In this document: in pieces, positions 44,160 through 52,267 of the stretch | Numbering within the stretch: the stretch's first letter is position 1 | Layout: each line of letters opens with the position of its first letter | Origin: Bacillota bacterium | Lineage (GTDB): Bacteria; Bacillota; Clostridia; Lachnospirales; Cellulosilyticaceae | Assembly: GCA_023436395.1 (NCBI GenBank) | Contig: JAEZJJ010000040.1 | Location: 62,001 to 126,000, forward strand | Length of the DNA: 64,000 nt | Direction of reading: 5' to 3' | Position numbers and translations under genes: made by a program | Notes under the pieces: model-generated | What the model saw: the letters and a program-made list of their open reading frames with translations, nothing else | Database searches by the model: none | What the model was told of the DNA's origin: nothing

Positions 44160-44507
44160 TTAAGCAAAAGCTGCTAATGCTTCCAGTGCTTCTTGTTTGC
44201 TATTATAGGTTTTCATTAGCTTACAAATACCTGACATATTCAAGATACGTCCTGCTTCTCTTGATACATTATATAATCCAATGCATCCCCCACATATAGC
44301 TACACTTCTGTATCTTCCCATTAGCATACCTATACCTGAGCTATCCATAAAATTCACTTTTTCAAAATCAAAAAGCAAATCTCTTGCTCTATTTTTTTGG
44401 TATTCTCTATCAACCTCGCGTCTAATGTCAACGCAAGTATGGTGGTCAATCTCTCCTTCTAAGACTACCACTAATGTTCGCTCCACCATGATAAATTCCA
44501 TTCTCAA
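44160..44507 (-). CDS. spoIIAA: Anti-sigma F factor antagonist SpoIIAA
   Basis: 115 residues, STAS domain. The phosphorylated serine is S56 in FMDSSGIG, and EGEIDHHTC is the family N-terminal motif. The start is probably TTG 44507, ten bases after AGGAGG; a GTG closer to it runs into a stop after two codons. Unphosphorylated SpoIIAA releases sigma F from SpoIIAB. First gene of the operon. Confidence 0.95.
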   Translation of the reverse strand: MRMEFIMVERTLVVVLEGEIDHHTCVDIRREVDREYQKNRARDLLFDFEKVNFMDSSGIGMLMGRYRSVAICGGCIGLYNVSREAGRILNMSGICKLMKTYNSKQEALEALAAFA

Positions 44508-44522
44508 TGCACTCGTGCCTCC

Positions 44523-44543
44523 TTATCAATATTCTCTTGATAA
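44523..44543. promoter_or_regulatory. Palindrome at the spoIIA start site
   Basis: TTATCAA (44523-44529) and TTGATAA (44537-44543) form a 7-bp inverted repeat that touches the -10 and covers the start site; a repressor site is possible. Confidence 0.45.
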
Positions 44544-44571
44544 GTATAACTAATTTACCAGTAATTGTCAA
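44543..44571 (-). promoter_or_regulatory. spoIIA operon promoter
   Basis: TTGACA (44571-44566), 17-base spacer, TATACT (44548-44543): vegetative-type consensus, not the sigma H form known in Bacillus. No clear Spo0A box seen nearby. Confidence 0.75.
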
Positions 44572-44638
44572 TATTTTTCCAATTATTTACTACAAAATAT
44601 CTTTTTATGTTTTGTATGTATATAAGGCACTTTTCTTT

Positions 44639-46018
44639 TTATCCCTGAACAAGTTTTTGCTCAGCACGTCTGGCATCTTTCGTATTCGGAAATTCTGCTA
44701 TGAGTTTGCGAAAATAATTTTGCGCTTCACTAGTATTTCCTAACTTTTCTTCTGTCTCTCCCAAATAATACAAGCTTTTTCTAGCTTCATCTGAGGCCAA
44801 TTCATATATAAGAACAGCTTCTAACTTTGCCTTAGCCCCTATATAATCTTCTGAAATATACAGTTGATAACCTTCATTATAAAGCACTTGTGCTGCACTA
44901 TGATAGCATTCTTCTTTAAGCGCCTCATAAATACTCTTATCCTCCTCCTTTAGTAGGGAAGGTGCTATATTATATAAAGCTTCTGCGGCTGCTACATAGT
45001 TTCTTTCATCCTTTTGTCTTTGGGCAATATTTAGCTTGTCTTTTTGTACATAAATACCTAATTGCTTCTCGTAATCCTCTACCTCTAATTTCAACTTTCT
45101 ATTTTCTGTTTCTAACGCTGATACTTCAACCTTTGTTTCCTTAACCATTTCACTTAATTGATTATTAAGTTCCTCTTGTCTATCTGTAAGCCTAGCAATT
45201 TCTTGTTCATATGCACTTACTTCGTTAGGTTGAATCAAAAAATGATAGATAACAAACATTGCTGCAATCCCTATTATAAAATAGGCTACTGAACACTTCA
45301 GGAAGCTACTTCTATCAATTACTCCTGCAGGTTTTACACGCTTAGTAGAAGTTTTAGTTGGAACATACTCTAGCTCATAAGGTTGGATAGTATCAGTATC
45401 TTCTCCACTAAGTACTTTAAAATATCTGAGTGCTTCTGGATGACCTCGATCTACTACAAGAGCTCCCTTAATTTGTTCATTAGCTTTATAAAACTGCTTA
45501 TCTTGCATATAGCACAATCCTAATAAAACCTTAGCTTCTACAAACTTAGGATTCATACTCACAGCTTTTTTTAATCTGATAATGGCTACATCTGAGTTTT
45601 TTTGTTTTAAGTATTCTAGTGATTTATTATAGAGATGAATAACTTCCTTATAATTGACCAATTGCTTAGGTGATTTTTGAATCTCCTTAATATAGTGAGC
45701 CGATAATTCATCTTCCTTATTAAAGGAATGACTAATAATCCATTCTTTTAAAGCTTCCCCTATTCTTCCTAGTTCAAAGTAAATAAGTCCTAATAAATTT
45801 CTTGCCTCTGTATTATATTTATTAAAATAGATTGCCTTCTCTAAATAATTCATTGCTACTGTTAAATTCTTTTCTTGTGCAGCATAATACCCCTTATTAT
45901 AATAGACAGCACTTTTCTCCCAAATTTCTTTAACCCACTGTGTTTTTCGATAACAAGTATGGCAATAGACATCATGTTTTATTTTGCTCCCACAATACGG
46001 ACATACATACTCCATCAT
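44639..46018 (-). CDS. Zinc-ribbon, TPR and coiled-coil membrane protein
   Basis: 459 residues. An N-terminal zinc ribbon (YVCPYCG...VYCHTCYR, 4-23) is followed by TPR repeats (about 35-200, for example AMNYLEKAIYFNKYNTEARNLLG), a membrane helix (about 232-252), a coiled coil (about 260-315, starting EQEIARLTDRQEELNNQ) and C-terminal TPRs (about 320-455) ending with EFPNTKDARRAEQKLV. The topology puts the zinc ribbon and first TPRs inside and the second TPR set outside. Start ATG 46018 overlaps the stop of the preceding small gene (TAATG). No enzymatic motif; probably a scaffold, perhaps linked to the envelope or sporulation, which is only inferred from the spoIIA neighbours. Confidence 0.75.
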   Translation of the reverse strand: MMEYVCPYCGSKIKHDVYCHTCYRKTQWVKEIWEKSAVYYNKGYYAAQEKNLTVAMNYLEKAIYFNKYNTEARNLLGLIYFELGRIGEALKEWIISHSFNKEDELSAHYIKEIQKSPKQLVNYKEVIHLYNKSLEYLKQKNSDVAIIRLKKAVSMNPKFVEAKVLLGLCYMQDKQFYKANEQIKGALVVDRGHPEALRYFKVLSGEDTDTIQPYELEYVPTKTSTKRVKPAGVIDRSSFLKCSVAYFIIGIAAMFVIYHFLIQPNEVSAYEQEIARLTDRQEELNNQLSEMVKETKVEVSALETENRKLKLEVEDYEKQLGIYVQKDKLNIAQRQKDERNYVAAAEALYNIAPSLLKEEDKSIYEALKEECYHSAAQVLYNEGYQLYISEDYIGAKAKLEAVLIYELASDEARKSLYYLGETEEKLGNTSEAQNYFRKLIAEFPNTKDARRAEQKLVQG

Positions 46019-46191
46019 TATTCCCCATCCTTCATTTCTCTTCCGCTACTTGCTTCATTATATACGTCATGTTCAAAAAACTTAAATATGTCAATAATAT
46101 CCTTCATCGCTTCCCCCTCTATATGCTCTTCGATATGGTTCACATTTAAGATTGGTTTGAATTTTTCTAATTCCTTCTCAAAATTAATCAT
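46018..46191 (-). CDS. Small hypothetical protein coupled to the TPR gene
   Basis: 57 residues, MINFEKELEKFKPILNVNH at the start and ending REMKDGE. AAGGGA precedes ATG 46191, and the stop shares a base with the start of the next gene, which strongly suggests a real, translationally coupled gene. Acidic and helical, no membrane segment or cysteine. Family not recognised. It probably works with the TPR protein. Confidence 0.7.
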   Translation of the reverse strand: MINFEKELEKFKPILNVNHIEEHIEGEAMKDIIDIFKFFEHDVYNEASSGREMKDGE

Positions 46192-46352
46192 TTTATCCCT
46201 TCTTTCTTATTTATATTTGAAATATATATAAAGTTTGTCAATTATACTTATTTTATAGTACAACTTACCTTGTTGTTTATCAATATAAATTCTTTAAATC
46301 TATTTAATTTTTTAATTCATAATATAATTCTTATTCATTTATTTATCACGAC

Positions 46353-46381
46353 TTGACAGTTCTCCTAAAACTCTGTACCCT
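46353..46381 (+). promoter_or_regulatory. Promoter of the ArsR/CadC-like operon
   Basis: TTGACA (46353-46358), 17-base spacer, TACCCT (46376-46381). An imperfect palindrome AATGTG-TCTT-CACATA (46394-46409) just after it may be the regulator's operator. Confidence 0.6.
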
Positions 46382-46426
46382 AAATATTAAAATAATGTGT
46401 CTTCACATAATAAAGAGGTGTTGATA

Positions 46427-46783
46427 ATGTCCCAAAAAATAGATACTTGTACTTGTACTATCATTCATGAGGATATCGTACAAGCTGCTTATGAAGCTAT
46501 GCTTCCCCTAGAAACTACTAGTAGCCTAGCTGAACTTTTTAAAATTTTTGGTGATGCTACACGTATTCGGATTCTAAATGCTTTGAAATGTTCAGAGATG
46601 TGCGTATGTGACCTCGCTGCTTGCTTAAATATGACACATTCAGCTATTTCACATCAGCTTCGCGTTTTAAAGGCCTATAATCTTGTAAAGGCACGTAAAG
46701 AAGGGAAGGTAGTTTATTACTCTCTCGCCGACTCCCATGTTACTGCAATACTGAATACTGGTCTTGAACATATTAATGAATAA
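46427..46783 (+). CDS. ArsR-family metal-sensing repressor, CadC-like
   Basis: 118 residues from ATG 46427 (AGAGGTG upstream). The winged helix contains SEMCVCDLAACLNMTHSAISHQLRVL. Two cysteines in CVC and two near the N-terminus (DTCTC) form the same alpha3N set as in CadC, which senses Cd, Pb, Bi or Zn. Binding metal would release it from DNA. Unusually, no metal exporter is adjacent; it is followed 17 bases later by an aminotransferase gene. Its regulated transporter may be elsewhere, or the aminotransferase is the target. Confidence 0.88.
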   Translation: MSQKIDTCTCTIIHEDIVQAAYEAMLPLETTSSLAELFKIFGDATRIRILNALKCSEMCVCDLAACLNMTHSAISHQLRVLKAYNLVKARKEGKVVYYSLADSHVTAILNTGLEHINE

Positions 46784-46800
46784 GTAAAGGTGGAGAATCA

Positions 46801-47985
46801 ATGAACGCATTTTTTTCAAATCGTATTTTAGCTACTAAAAAATCTTTTATTAGAGAAATTCTGAAAGTCACTCAGAATAAAGAAGTTATTTCTTTTGCTG
46901 GTGGACTTCCAAATCCTATTTCTTTTCCTACAGAAGCCCTTAAGGCCTCTATGAATAGAGTTGTAGATGAAAATGGTACAAACGCTTTTCAATATGCTAC
47001 AACAGAAGGGCATTTACCACTACGTAAACAAATCGCTGAGCGCTACCACAAACGCTTTGGCTTAGATGTCAAACCTGAAGATATTCTTATCACCTCTGGT
47101 TCTCAACAAGCCCTTGATTTAATCGGCAAGGTTCTCATTAATACAGAAGATCATGTGCTTATCGAAAAACCTGGTTATCTTGGTACTATTCAAGCTTTAT
47201 CTCTTTTTGAACCAACCTTTCATGGTATTGATTTACTAGAGGACGGATTAGATATAAATGCATTAGAAAAAGCCCTCAAGACTTACGCGCCTAAATTACT
47301 CTACACTGTACCAAACTTTCAAAATCCTACTGGTCTTACTTATAGTAAAGAAAAGCGTGAAGCCATTTGTAAGTTACTCCAATCAACTTCAACCTATCTT
47401 ATAGAAGATGATCCTTATGGTGAACTTCGTTTTATAGGGGAGGACTTACCTTACATCAGTTCATATGAGCTAAAACGCAGTATTTTATTAGGTTCTTTTT
47501 CTAAGATAATAACTCCTGGCATGCGTATTGGTTGGCTTTGTACAAAAGATAAATTACTTATGGATAAACTCATCATTGCCAAACAAGCTTCTGATTTACA
47601 TACTAACTTCTTTGCTCAATGTGTTATCTCTGACTATTTAGCACATCATAATTTAGATGAGCATATTCAAAAGATCAAGGCACTTTACAAAGAACAAAGT
47701 ACCGCTATGGTCAATGCCATTCAAACCTATTTCCCTGGCAATATTAAAATAACGATTCCTGAAGGTGGTATGTTCTTGTGGGTAACCTTACCAGAAGGAA
47801 CTTCTTCTCTAGCACTCTTTGAATTAGCTTCTAAAGATAATGTAGCTTTCGTTCCTGGAGACCCTTTCTATACAGAAGAACTCACCTCACATACCCTTCG
47901 CCTTAATTATACCAATTCAGATAGTAAGACAATTGAAGAAGGTATTAAACGTTTAGGTAAAGTTATTAGCAACTATATAAAATAA
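46801..47985 (+). CDS. PLP-dependent aminotransferase (LysN/KAT-like, class I fold)
   Basis: 394 residues. The N-terminus with VISFAGGLPNPISFP and the motifs TSGSQQALDLI, YTVPNFQNPTG, IEDDPYGELRF and GSFSKIITPGMRIGW (PLP lysine K235) match the family that includes 2-aminoadipate aminotransferase and MocR-type domains, but without a DNA-binding domain. It likely transaminates aromatic, branched or 2-aminoadipate-type substrates; exact substrate unknown. AGGTGGAG precedes ATG 46801. Followed by a terminator. Confidence 0.88.
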   Translation: MNAFFSNRILATKKSFIREILKVTQNKEVISFAGGLPNPISFPTEALKASMNRVVDENGTNAFQYATTEGHLPLRKQIAERYHKRFGLDVKPEDILITSGSQQALDLIGKVLINTEDHVLIEKPGYLGTIQALSLFEPTFHGIDLLEDGLDINALEKALKTYAPKLLYTVPNFQNPTGLTYSKEKREAICKLLQSTSTYLIEDDPYGELRFIGEDLPYISSYELKRSILLGSFSKIITPGMRIGWLCTKDKLLMDKLIIAKQASDLHTNFFAQCVISDYLAHHNLDEHIQKIKALYKEQSTAMVNAIQTYFPGNIKITIPEGGMFLWVTLPEGTSSLALFELASKDNVAFVPGDPFYTEELTSHTLRLNYTNSDSKTIEEGIKRLGKVISNYIK

Positions 47986-47989
47986 GTAC

Positions 47990-48025
47990 AAAACACAGAA
48001 GAGATTTATTCCCTCCTGTGTTTTT
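47990..48025. terminator. Terminator between aminotransferase and ATP-grasp genes
   Basis: AAAACACAG (47990-47998) pairs with CTGTGTTTT (48016-48024), 17-base loop, T-run after the stem on the plus strand; also usable from the other side. Confidence 0.75.
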
Positions 48026-48054
48026 GTTATAAAAACCATTACACCCTTCAAGCT

Positions 48055-48954
48055 TCACACTACATTCTCTATTAATTTTTTAACAATATGGGTGATAATT
48101 TTCTCTGCTACGTTAACCCCTGTACACATTTGAATGCCTTTAATATGTGCATTAGAGTTTACCTCACATAAAATAGGATTTTCATTTTCATCAAACAGCA
48201 AATCTATCCCCAAAAAATCTGCTTTGAGTAATTTTCTTATTCTTAAAGCTATTTCACCAAAAGCTTTAGAAGGGGTATAACTGATTCCCATTCCTCCATT
48301 ATGAATATTAGCTCTAAAGTCTTTTTCTGACTTTCTCAGCATTGTCGCCACAATCTCTTCTCCCACTACATATATTCTTACATCTCTCCCCCTACTAGAT
48401 GCAATATATTGCTGATAGAGATGGGGTACTGTCAAAAGCTCATGCCTTTTACTTTTGAATTCTCCTCTATTATTAACTAGATAAACCTGTTCTCCAAAAG
48501 ACCCAAAGCACTCCTTCACCACCATAGGATAACCTAATAGTTGCTCTACTTGATTAAGATATGCTTCCTCTTCTTCTACATCACAAAAAATTAATGGGGC
48601 AATAACTGTCTTAGGCATAGGAATACCTTTACCTCCTAAATGTTGAAATGTTTTAGCTTTATCATCACATACTTCAATGACATGCCTACTGTTAAATAGC
48701 CGAATACCTAATTGTTCTAAATGAAAAGCTAATCTCATATCTTTATCTAGAAATAATACAAAATCAGGAAGTTCTTGAACTTGTAAGCCTTTTAAAACCA
48801 ATTTTCCTTCTTCCACACTTACAATAAAATCATTATTATAGAAATGCTGTAATTTTACCCCATGATTAGCCGCAGCCTTCCTATATTGATCAATCATTTC
48901 TATAAAAATAGTGGTTTTAAGGGAACCATTACTTATTAGCCAACCATTATACAT
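48055..48954 (-). CDS. ATP-grasp family ligase (RimK-like)
   Basis: About 299 residues from ATG 48954, six bases after GGAG (another ATG at 48960 is too close). Begins MYNGWLISNGSLKTT. ATP-grasp signatures are seen in DDKAKTFQHLGGKGIPMPKTV, YPMVVKECFGSFGEQVYLV, YIASSRGRDVRIYVVG and FLGIDLLFDENENPILCEVNSN, the last containing the Mg ligands. It is in the RimK/LysX-like clade that joins amino acids to carboxylates of proteins or small molecules. No acceptor protein is obvious nearby, so its substrate is unknown. Confidence 0.85.
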   Translation of the reverse strand: MYNGWLISNGSLKTTIFIEMIDQYRKAAANHGVKLQHFYNNDFIVSVEEGKLVLKGLQVQELPDFVLFLDKDMRLAFHLEQLGIRLFNSRHVIEVCDDKAKTFQHLGGKGIPMPKTVIAPLIFCDVEEEEAYLNQVEQLLGYPMVVKECFGSFGEQVYLVNNRGEFKSKRHELLTVPHLYQQYIASSRGRDVRIYVVGEEIVATMLRKSEKDFRANIHNGGMGISYTPSKAFGEIALRIRKLLKADFLGIDLLFDENENPILCEVNSNAHIKGIQMCTGVNVAEKIITHIVKKLIENVV

Positions 48955-49013
48955 ATCCATCTCCTCTCTTCTTTTGAATGCATTTTTACTCTCATTGTAA
49001 AGGATTTTCAACT

Positions 49014-49053
49014 TTAAAAAAAGTACTAACAACCTTTTATCTTGTTAGTACTT
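49014..49053 (-). terminator. Terminator after the membrane-anchored coiled-coil gene
   Basis: Perfect 12-bp stem (49021-49032 with 49042-49053), 9-base loop; minus strand continues TTTTTAAAG. Confidence 0.9.
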
Positions 49054-49061
49054 CCTAATAT

Positions 49062-49469
49062 CTACTTGATCCACCAATTACCTTCTGCACTTTCTAAACT
49101 TTTTTCCTCATCCTTACGCAGATTAAACTGTTCTTTACCATTTCTTTGTACATCCCCCGCTCTAGCACTTTCTTCAGTTTCTAGTACTGTATTTGTGACC
49201 TTTTCAGCTACTCTATTATTATGCTGTGCCTTATGCTCCATCTCCCTTGCTTTTTTTTCTAATTCCCTTTCTTTTAACTGCTTAATTTTATCTGATGAAA
49301 TAACTTCTTTTTGACTTACCCAATCCTTTACATCCTGTTGCTTCTCACCCTGATAATGCATATCAAACATATAGTCCTTATATGCCTTTTTACCATTCTC
49401 TTTTAACTTCATGCTTACTAAAGCTATTATTCCAATTCCAATAGCTATAGTTACAATTAATATAATCAT
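49062..49469 (-). CDS. Hypothetical membrane-anchored coiled-coil protein
   Basis: 135 residues: one N-terminal membrane helix (about 2-20, ILIVTIAIGIGIIALVSM) and a highly charged cytosolic part with a helical stretch KIKQLKERELEKKAREMEHKAQ that should form a coiled coil, ending in a polar tail. No catalytic motif. GGGGGA precedes the start at 49469. Isolated between two terminators. I do not recognise a family. Confidence 0.65.
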   Translation of the reverse strand: MIILIVTIAIGIGIIALVSMKLKENGKKAYKDYMFDMHYQGEKQQDVKDWVSQKEVISSDKIKQLKERELEKKAREMEHKAQHNNRVAEKVTNTVLETEESARAGDVQRNGKEQFNLRKDEEKSLESAEGNWWIK

Positions 49470-49647
49470 TCCACATCCCCCAATGTTTTATATTTCTCTT
49501 TAAAATTATATCATACCTTTTTTTAAAATATATACCTTTTTAGCAATTTTTTCTATTTACTATCTTTTACTTTTTTCTACACAATTTATATTAGTAATAT
49601 TTGTCCTTTTTATTTTACACAAATTAGCTTTTTAATATTCATAAACT

Positions 49648-49670
49648 AAAAAGGCTTACCTAAGTAAGCC
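49648..49670 (-). terminator. Terminator after the TPR gene at 49697
   Basis: GGCTTAC (49653-49659) pairs with GTAAGCC (49664-49670), 4-base loop; minus strand continues TTTTTAG. Confidence 0.85.
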
Positions 49671-49696
49671 CTCTTGTTTTACTCTATTCATCTATT

Positions 49697-50680
49697 CTAA
49701 TCTATATACTCTATAAGCTGTTTGAAAATAGGATTTTCAGGTTCAGTCATATAAGCTTTTTTAAATGATTTTTTGGCAAGTTCTAATTCTCCTAGATGAT
49801 AATATGCAATACCTCTCTCAGCTAATGCATTCATATCTTCTTTATTTTCTTTTAAATAAGTACTCATATAGATGATACATTCTTCATAATTTCCTAAAAG
49901 TCCATATATAAGTCCTACACAATATGTAGCCTCCACATTATCTGGATCTAGTTCTAATACTTTTTTATACACCTTTAAAGCTTCATCATACATTTTAAGG
50001 CTTAAGAAGATACTTCCTTTAAATTCATATCCGAGAGCTAATTCTGGTTCCATTTCAATTGCTTTATTAAAACAACGAACTGCTTTTCCATATAGGTCTT
50101 TTGCTAAAAACTCATCTGCTTTTGCAAAATACATTTCATATTCAGGAAAGTTTAAAATAGATATCCCCTCTAAATCCTTGTTAGCAAAAAGATAATTCAT
50201 ATGATCCCCTGCATAATTGTGTATATACATTGCCACATCTGCAATTATCTTTTCATCCTTCTCAAAATAGATTCCCTCTTCCATATCCTTCGCATCTAAT
50301 AGGCGAAGTTCCACAGGTAACAAAAGCGCCTCTCTAGCTGGTGCAACAATACTGTATTTAAACAATGTACGTTCACTATCCATACTTAAAGAAACTCTAG
50401 CTTGGCGATAGAGGGTTGCTTTCTTATACCATCCTATCACCTTATTTACACCTTCTCTATTTTTAGCTGTCCATACTACAGTTACTTCATCAATTTTTTC
50501 ATTTCCTATATTTCCACCTTCAATTTGTTCTAAGGCAATAGATTCTAATCCTTCACCATATCCAAAATAAAACCCATTGACATTCTGAAAATTATAACCA
50601 CAGGCAGGTACTAACTTTTCTTCATCTCCCTCCCCTGTATAGTATTTCATCCATGGTACATTAATAAATACAATTTTCAT
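49697..50680 (-). CDS. TPR protein with N-terminal WMKYY/GWYKxAT domain
   Basis: 327 residues. Residues 1-100 hold VFINVPWMKYYTG, NFQNVNGFYFGYGEG and VTVVWTAKNREGVNKVIGWYKKATLYR. I recall this module at the N-terminus of some HNH or DUF3883-type proteins, but cannot confirm the link. Residues ~180-325 are four or more TPR repeats (for example AVRCFNKAIEMEPELALGYEF). No nuclease motif is seen. Cytosolic; no operon partner. Function unknown: a ligand-binding domain attached to a protein-binding scaffold is the most that can be said. Confidence 0.7.
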   Translation of the reverse strand: MKIVFINVPWMKYYTGEGDEEKLVPACGYNFQNVNGFYFGYGEGLESIALEQIEGGNIGNEKIDEVTVVWTAKNREGVNKVIGWYKKATLYRQARVSLSMDSERTLFKYSIVAPAREALLLPVELRLLDAKDMEEGIYFEKDEKIIADVAMYIHNYAGDHMNYLFANKDLEGISILNFPEYEMYFAKADEFLAKDLYGKAVRCFNKAIEMEPELALGYEFKGSIFLSLKMYDEALKVYKKVLELDPDNVEATYCVGLIYGLLGNYEECIIYMSTYLKENKEDMNALAERGIAYYHLGELELAKKSFKKAYMTEPENPIFKQLIEYID

Positions 50681-50754
50681 ACCCTAAAGCTTCCCTTCTA
50701 TCTACTCAGTCATTTTTTTATATAATTATAGCACATGCTATAAAAAACAAAAAA

Positions 50755-51876
50755 CTAAATAAGCCATTTTATTAAGATATATCCCACAGGAATTACCACC
50801 ACTAAGCCAAGTAAATTATATGCAGTAAAACTCTTAAAATAATGTTTTGCTTTTTTGGGATGTTCTGCAACAAGAAGCTTGTAAGAAATCACGCTTGCTA
50901 AAGAAGCGATCAACGTTCCCATTCCCCCTATATTTACACCTAATACAAGTTCTTGCCAGTTCTCAGTAAAAGGTGCTAGTAACATAGCAGCTGGTACATT
51001 ACTAATACCTTGGCTTAATATAATTCCTCCAAAATAAGTGGTGCCTTCACCACTTAAAATTTTCTGAAAAAGCTCTTTAACAGCTGGCATAGCTGCTAGA
51101 TTTCCTATAAAAATAAAAAATCCTATAAAAGTTACTAAAAGTGTGTAATCTACCTTTCTCAGTAATCTTCTGTTCAATAAAATAGTCACTACTAGTGTAA
51201 TCATAAAACTCAAGCGATAATCCATTCCACCTACAACAGAACTTAAAATAATTACAAAAAGGATCAGAAAAGCAATTAGTTTATTAGGATTTTTTATATA
51301 GACTTCTTCAAAGTTTACAGTGATTTCTTGATGCCTCTCTCTTCCTACTAAAATCCCAAGAAATAGAGCTGCTACTACAACAATTCCGCCTGTTACACAT
51401 AAAAATGTACTAAATCCTATATCATAGTAAGTATAGACAAAAAGATTTTGTGGATTTCCCATAGGTGTTAAACTACTTCCTAAATTAGCAGCTAAGGTTT
51501 GAAAAACAATCCATTTAATAGGTATTATATTTAACTTTTGACCTATAATAAGTGTTAATGGCACAAAAGTAATAAGAGCTACATCATTTGTCATAAACAT
51601 AGCAGCAATAAATGTAAGACTTATTAGCACAACACCAATCTGCCTGCTACTTCCACACCGTTTTAATAACTTAATAGCAATATAATCTAATAATAAATGT
51701 TCTTTAAAAGCCGCAATAACTACCATCAAATTAAATAATAAAACAAGGACTTTTACATCTATGTATGACCATTTAGGCATTTCCCAAAAACATGAAATGA
51801 TTGCGAGAAGTACTGCTATCGTCAATACAATTTCTTTTTTCATCCAAGCTTTTATATGCATTAATACATCGTTCAT
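50755..51876 (-). CDS. Anion/citrate-type permease (ArsB/NhaD/SLC13 superfamily)
   Basis: 373 residues from ATG 51876 (AAAGGAAC upstream; a frame start at 51909 lacks a ribosome site). About ten membrane helices. The motif AAMFMTNDVALITFVPLTLI and the re-entrant loop ANLGSSLTPMGNPQNLF, with a second half ILSQGISNVPAAMLLAPF, are those of the ion-transporter superfamily that includes ArsB and citrate carriers. Substrate unknown; no ars genes adjacent. Confidence 0.8.
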   Translation of the reverse strand: MNDVLMHIKAWMKKEIVLTIAVLLAIISCFWEMPKWSYIDVKVLVLLFNLMVVIAAFKEHLLLDYIAIKLLKRCGSSRQIGVVLISLTFIAAMFMTNDVALITFVPLTLIIGQKLNIIPIKWIVFQTLAANLGSSLTPMGNPQNLFVYTYYDIGFSTFLCVTGGIVVVAALFLGILVGRERHQEITVNFEEVYIKNPNKLIAFLILFVIILSSVVGGMDYRLSFMITLVVTILLNRRLLRKVDYTLLVTFIGFFIFIGNLAAMPAVKELFQKILSGEGTTYFGGIILSQGISNVPAAMLLAPFTENWQELVLGVNIGGMGTLIASLASVISYKLLVAEHPKKAKHYFKSFTAYNLLGLVVVIPVGYILIKWLI

Positions 51877-52267
51877 ATCTTTTATTAGTTCCTTTCTTTT
51901 CAAGTACATTTATGACTTTTAAATCGTTAGCTCATTTATTATAACATATTTCTTATTTATTCGTGTCTAAACTGTAGGTTAAAATTATTTTTATTTACAC
52001 CTAAGTATAAATCTAAACCTTTGTAATATTTGCATAATATCGTAAGCCTACCCTATTTTTTTTTAGTTATTATTTACCCATATTGATTATGTTTTTTTTA
52101 AACAAGGCAAATTCATTAAGATTTTATGATTGATTTTATTTTTTTGTACTTCTTAGTATTTAATTTGTTGTTTATTTTTTATCAAAATACCGTTATAATA
52201 AAATTTAGGAAAACAAATAATATATAATTAATTATTTTCTCAAAAAAGATCATATGGAGGGCGTAAT
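51877..52267. other. AT-rich divergent intergenic region
   Basis: 390 bases between the permease and fba. A TATAAT at 52194-52199 is the probable -10 for fba, with only a poor -35 (TTTATT at 52171-52176). Nothing else recognisable. Confidence 0.5.
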
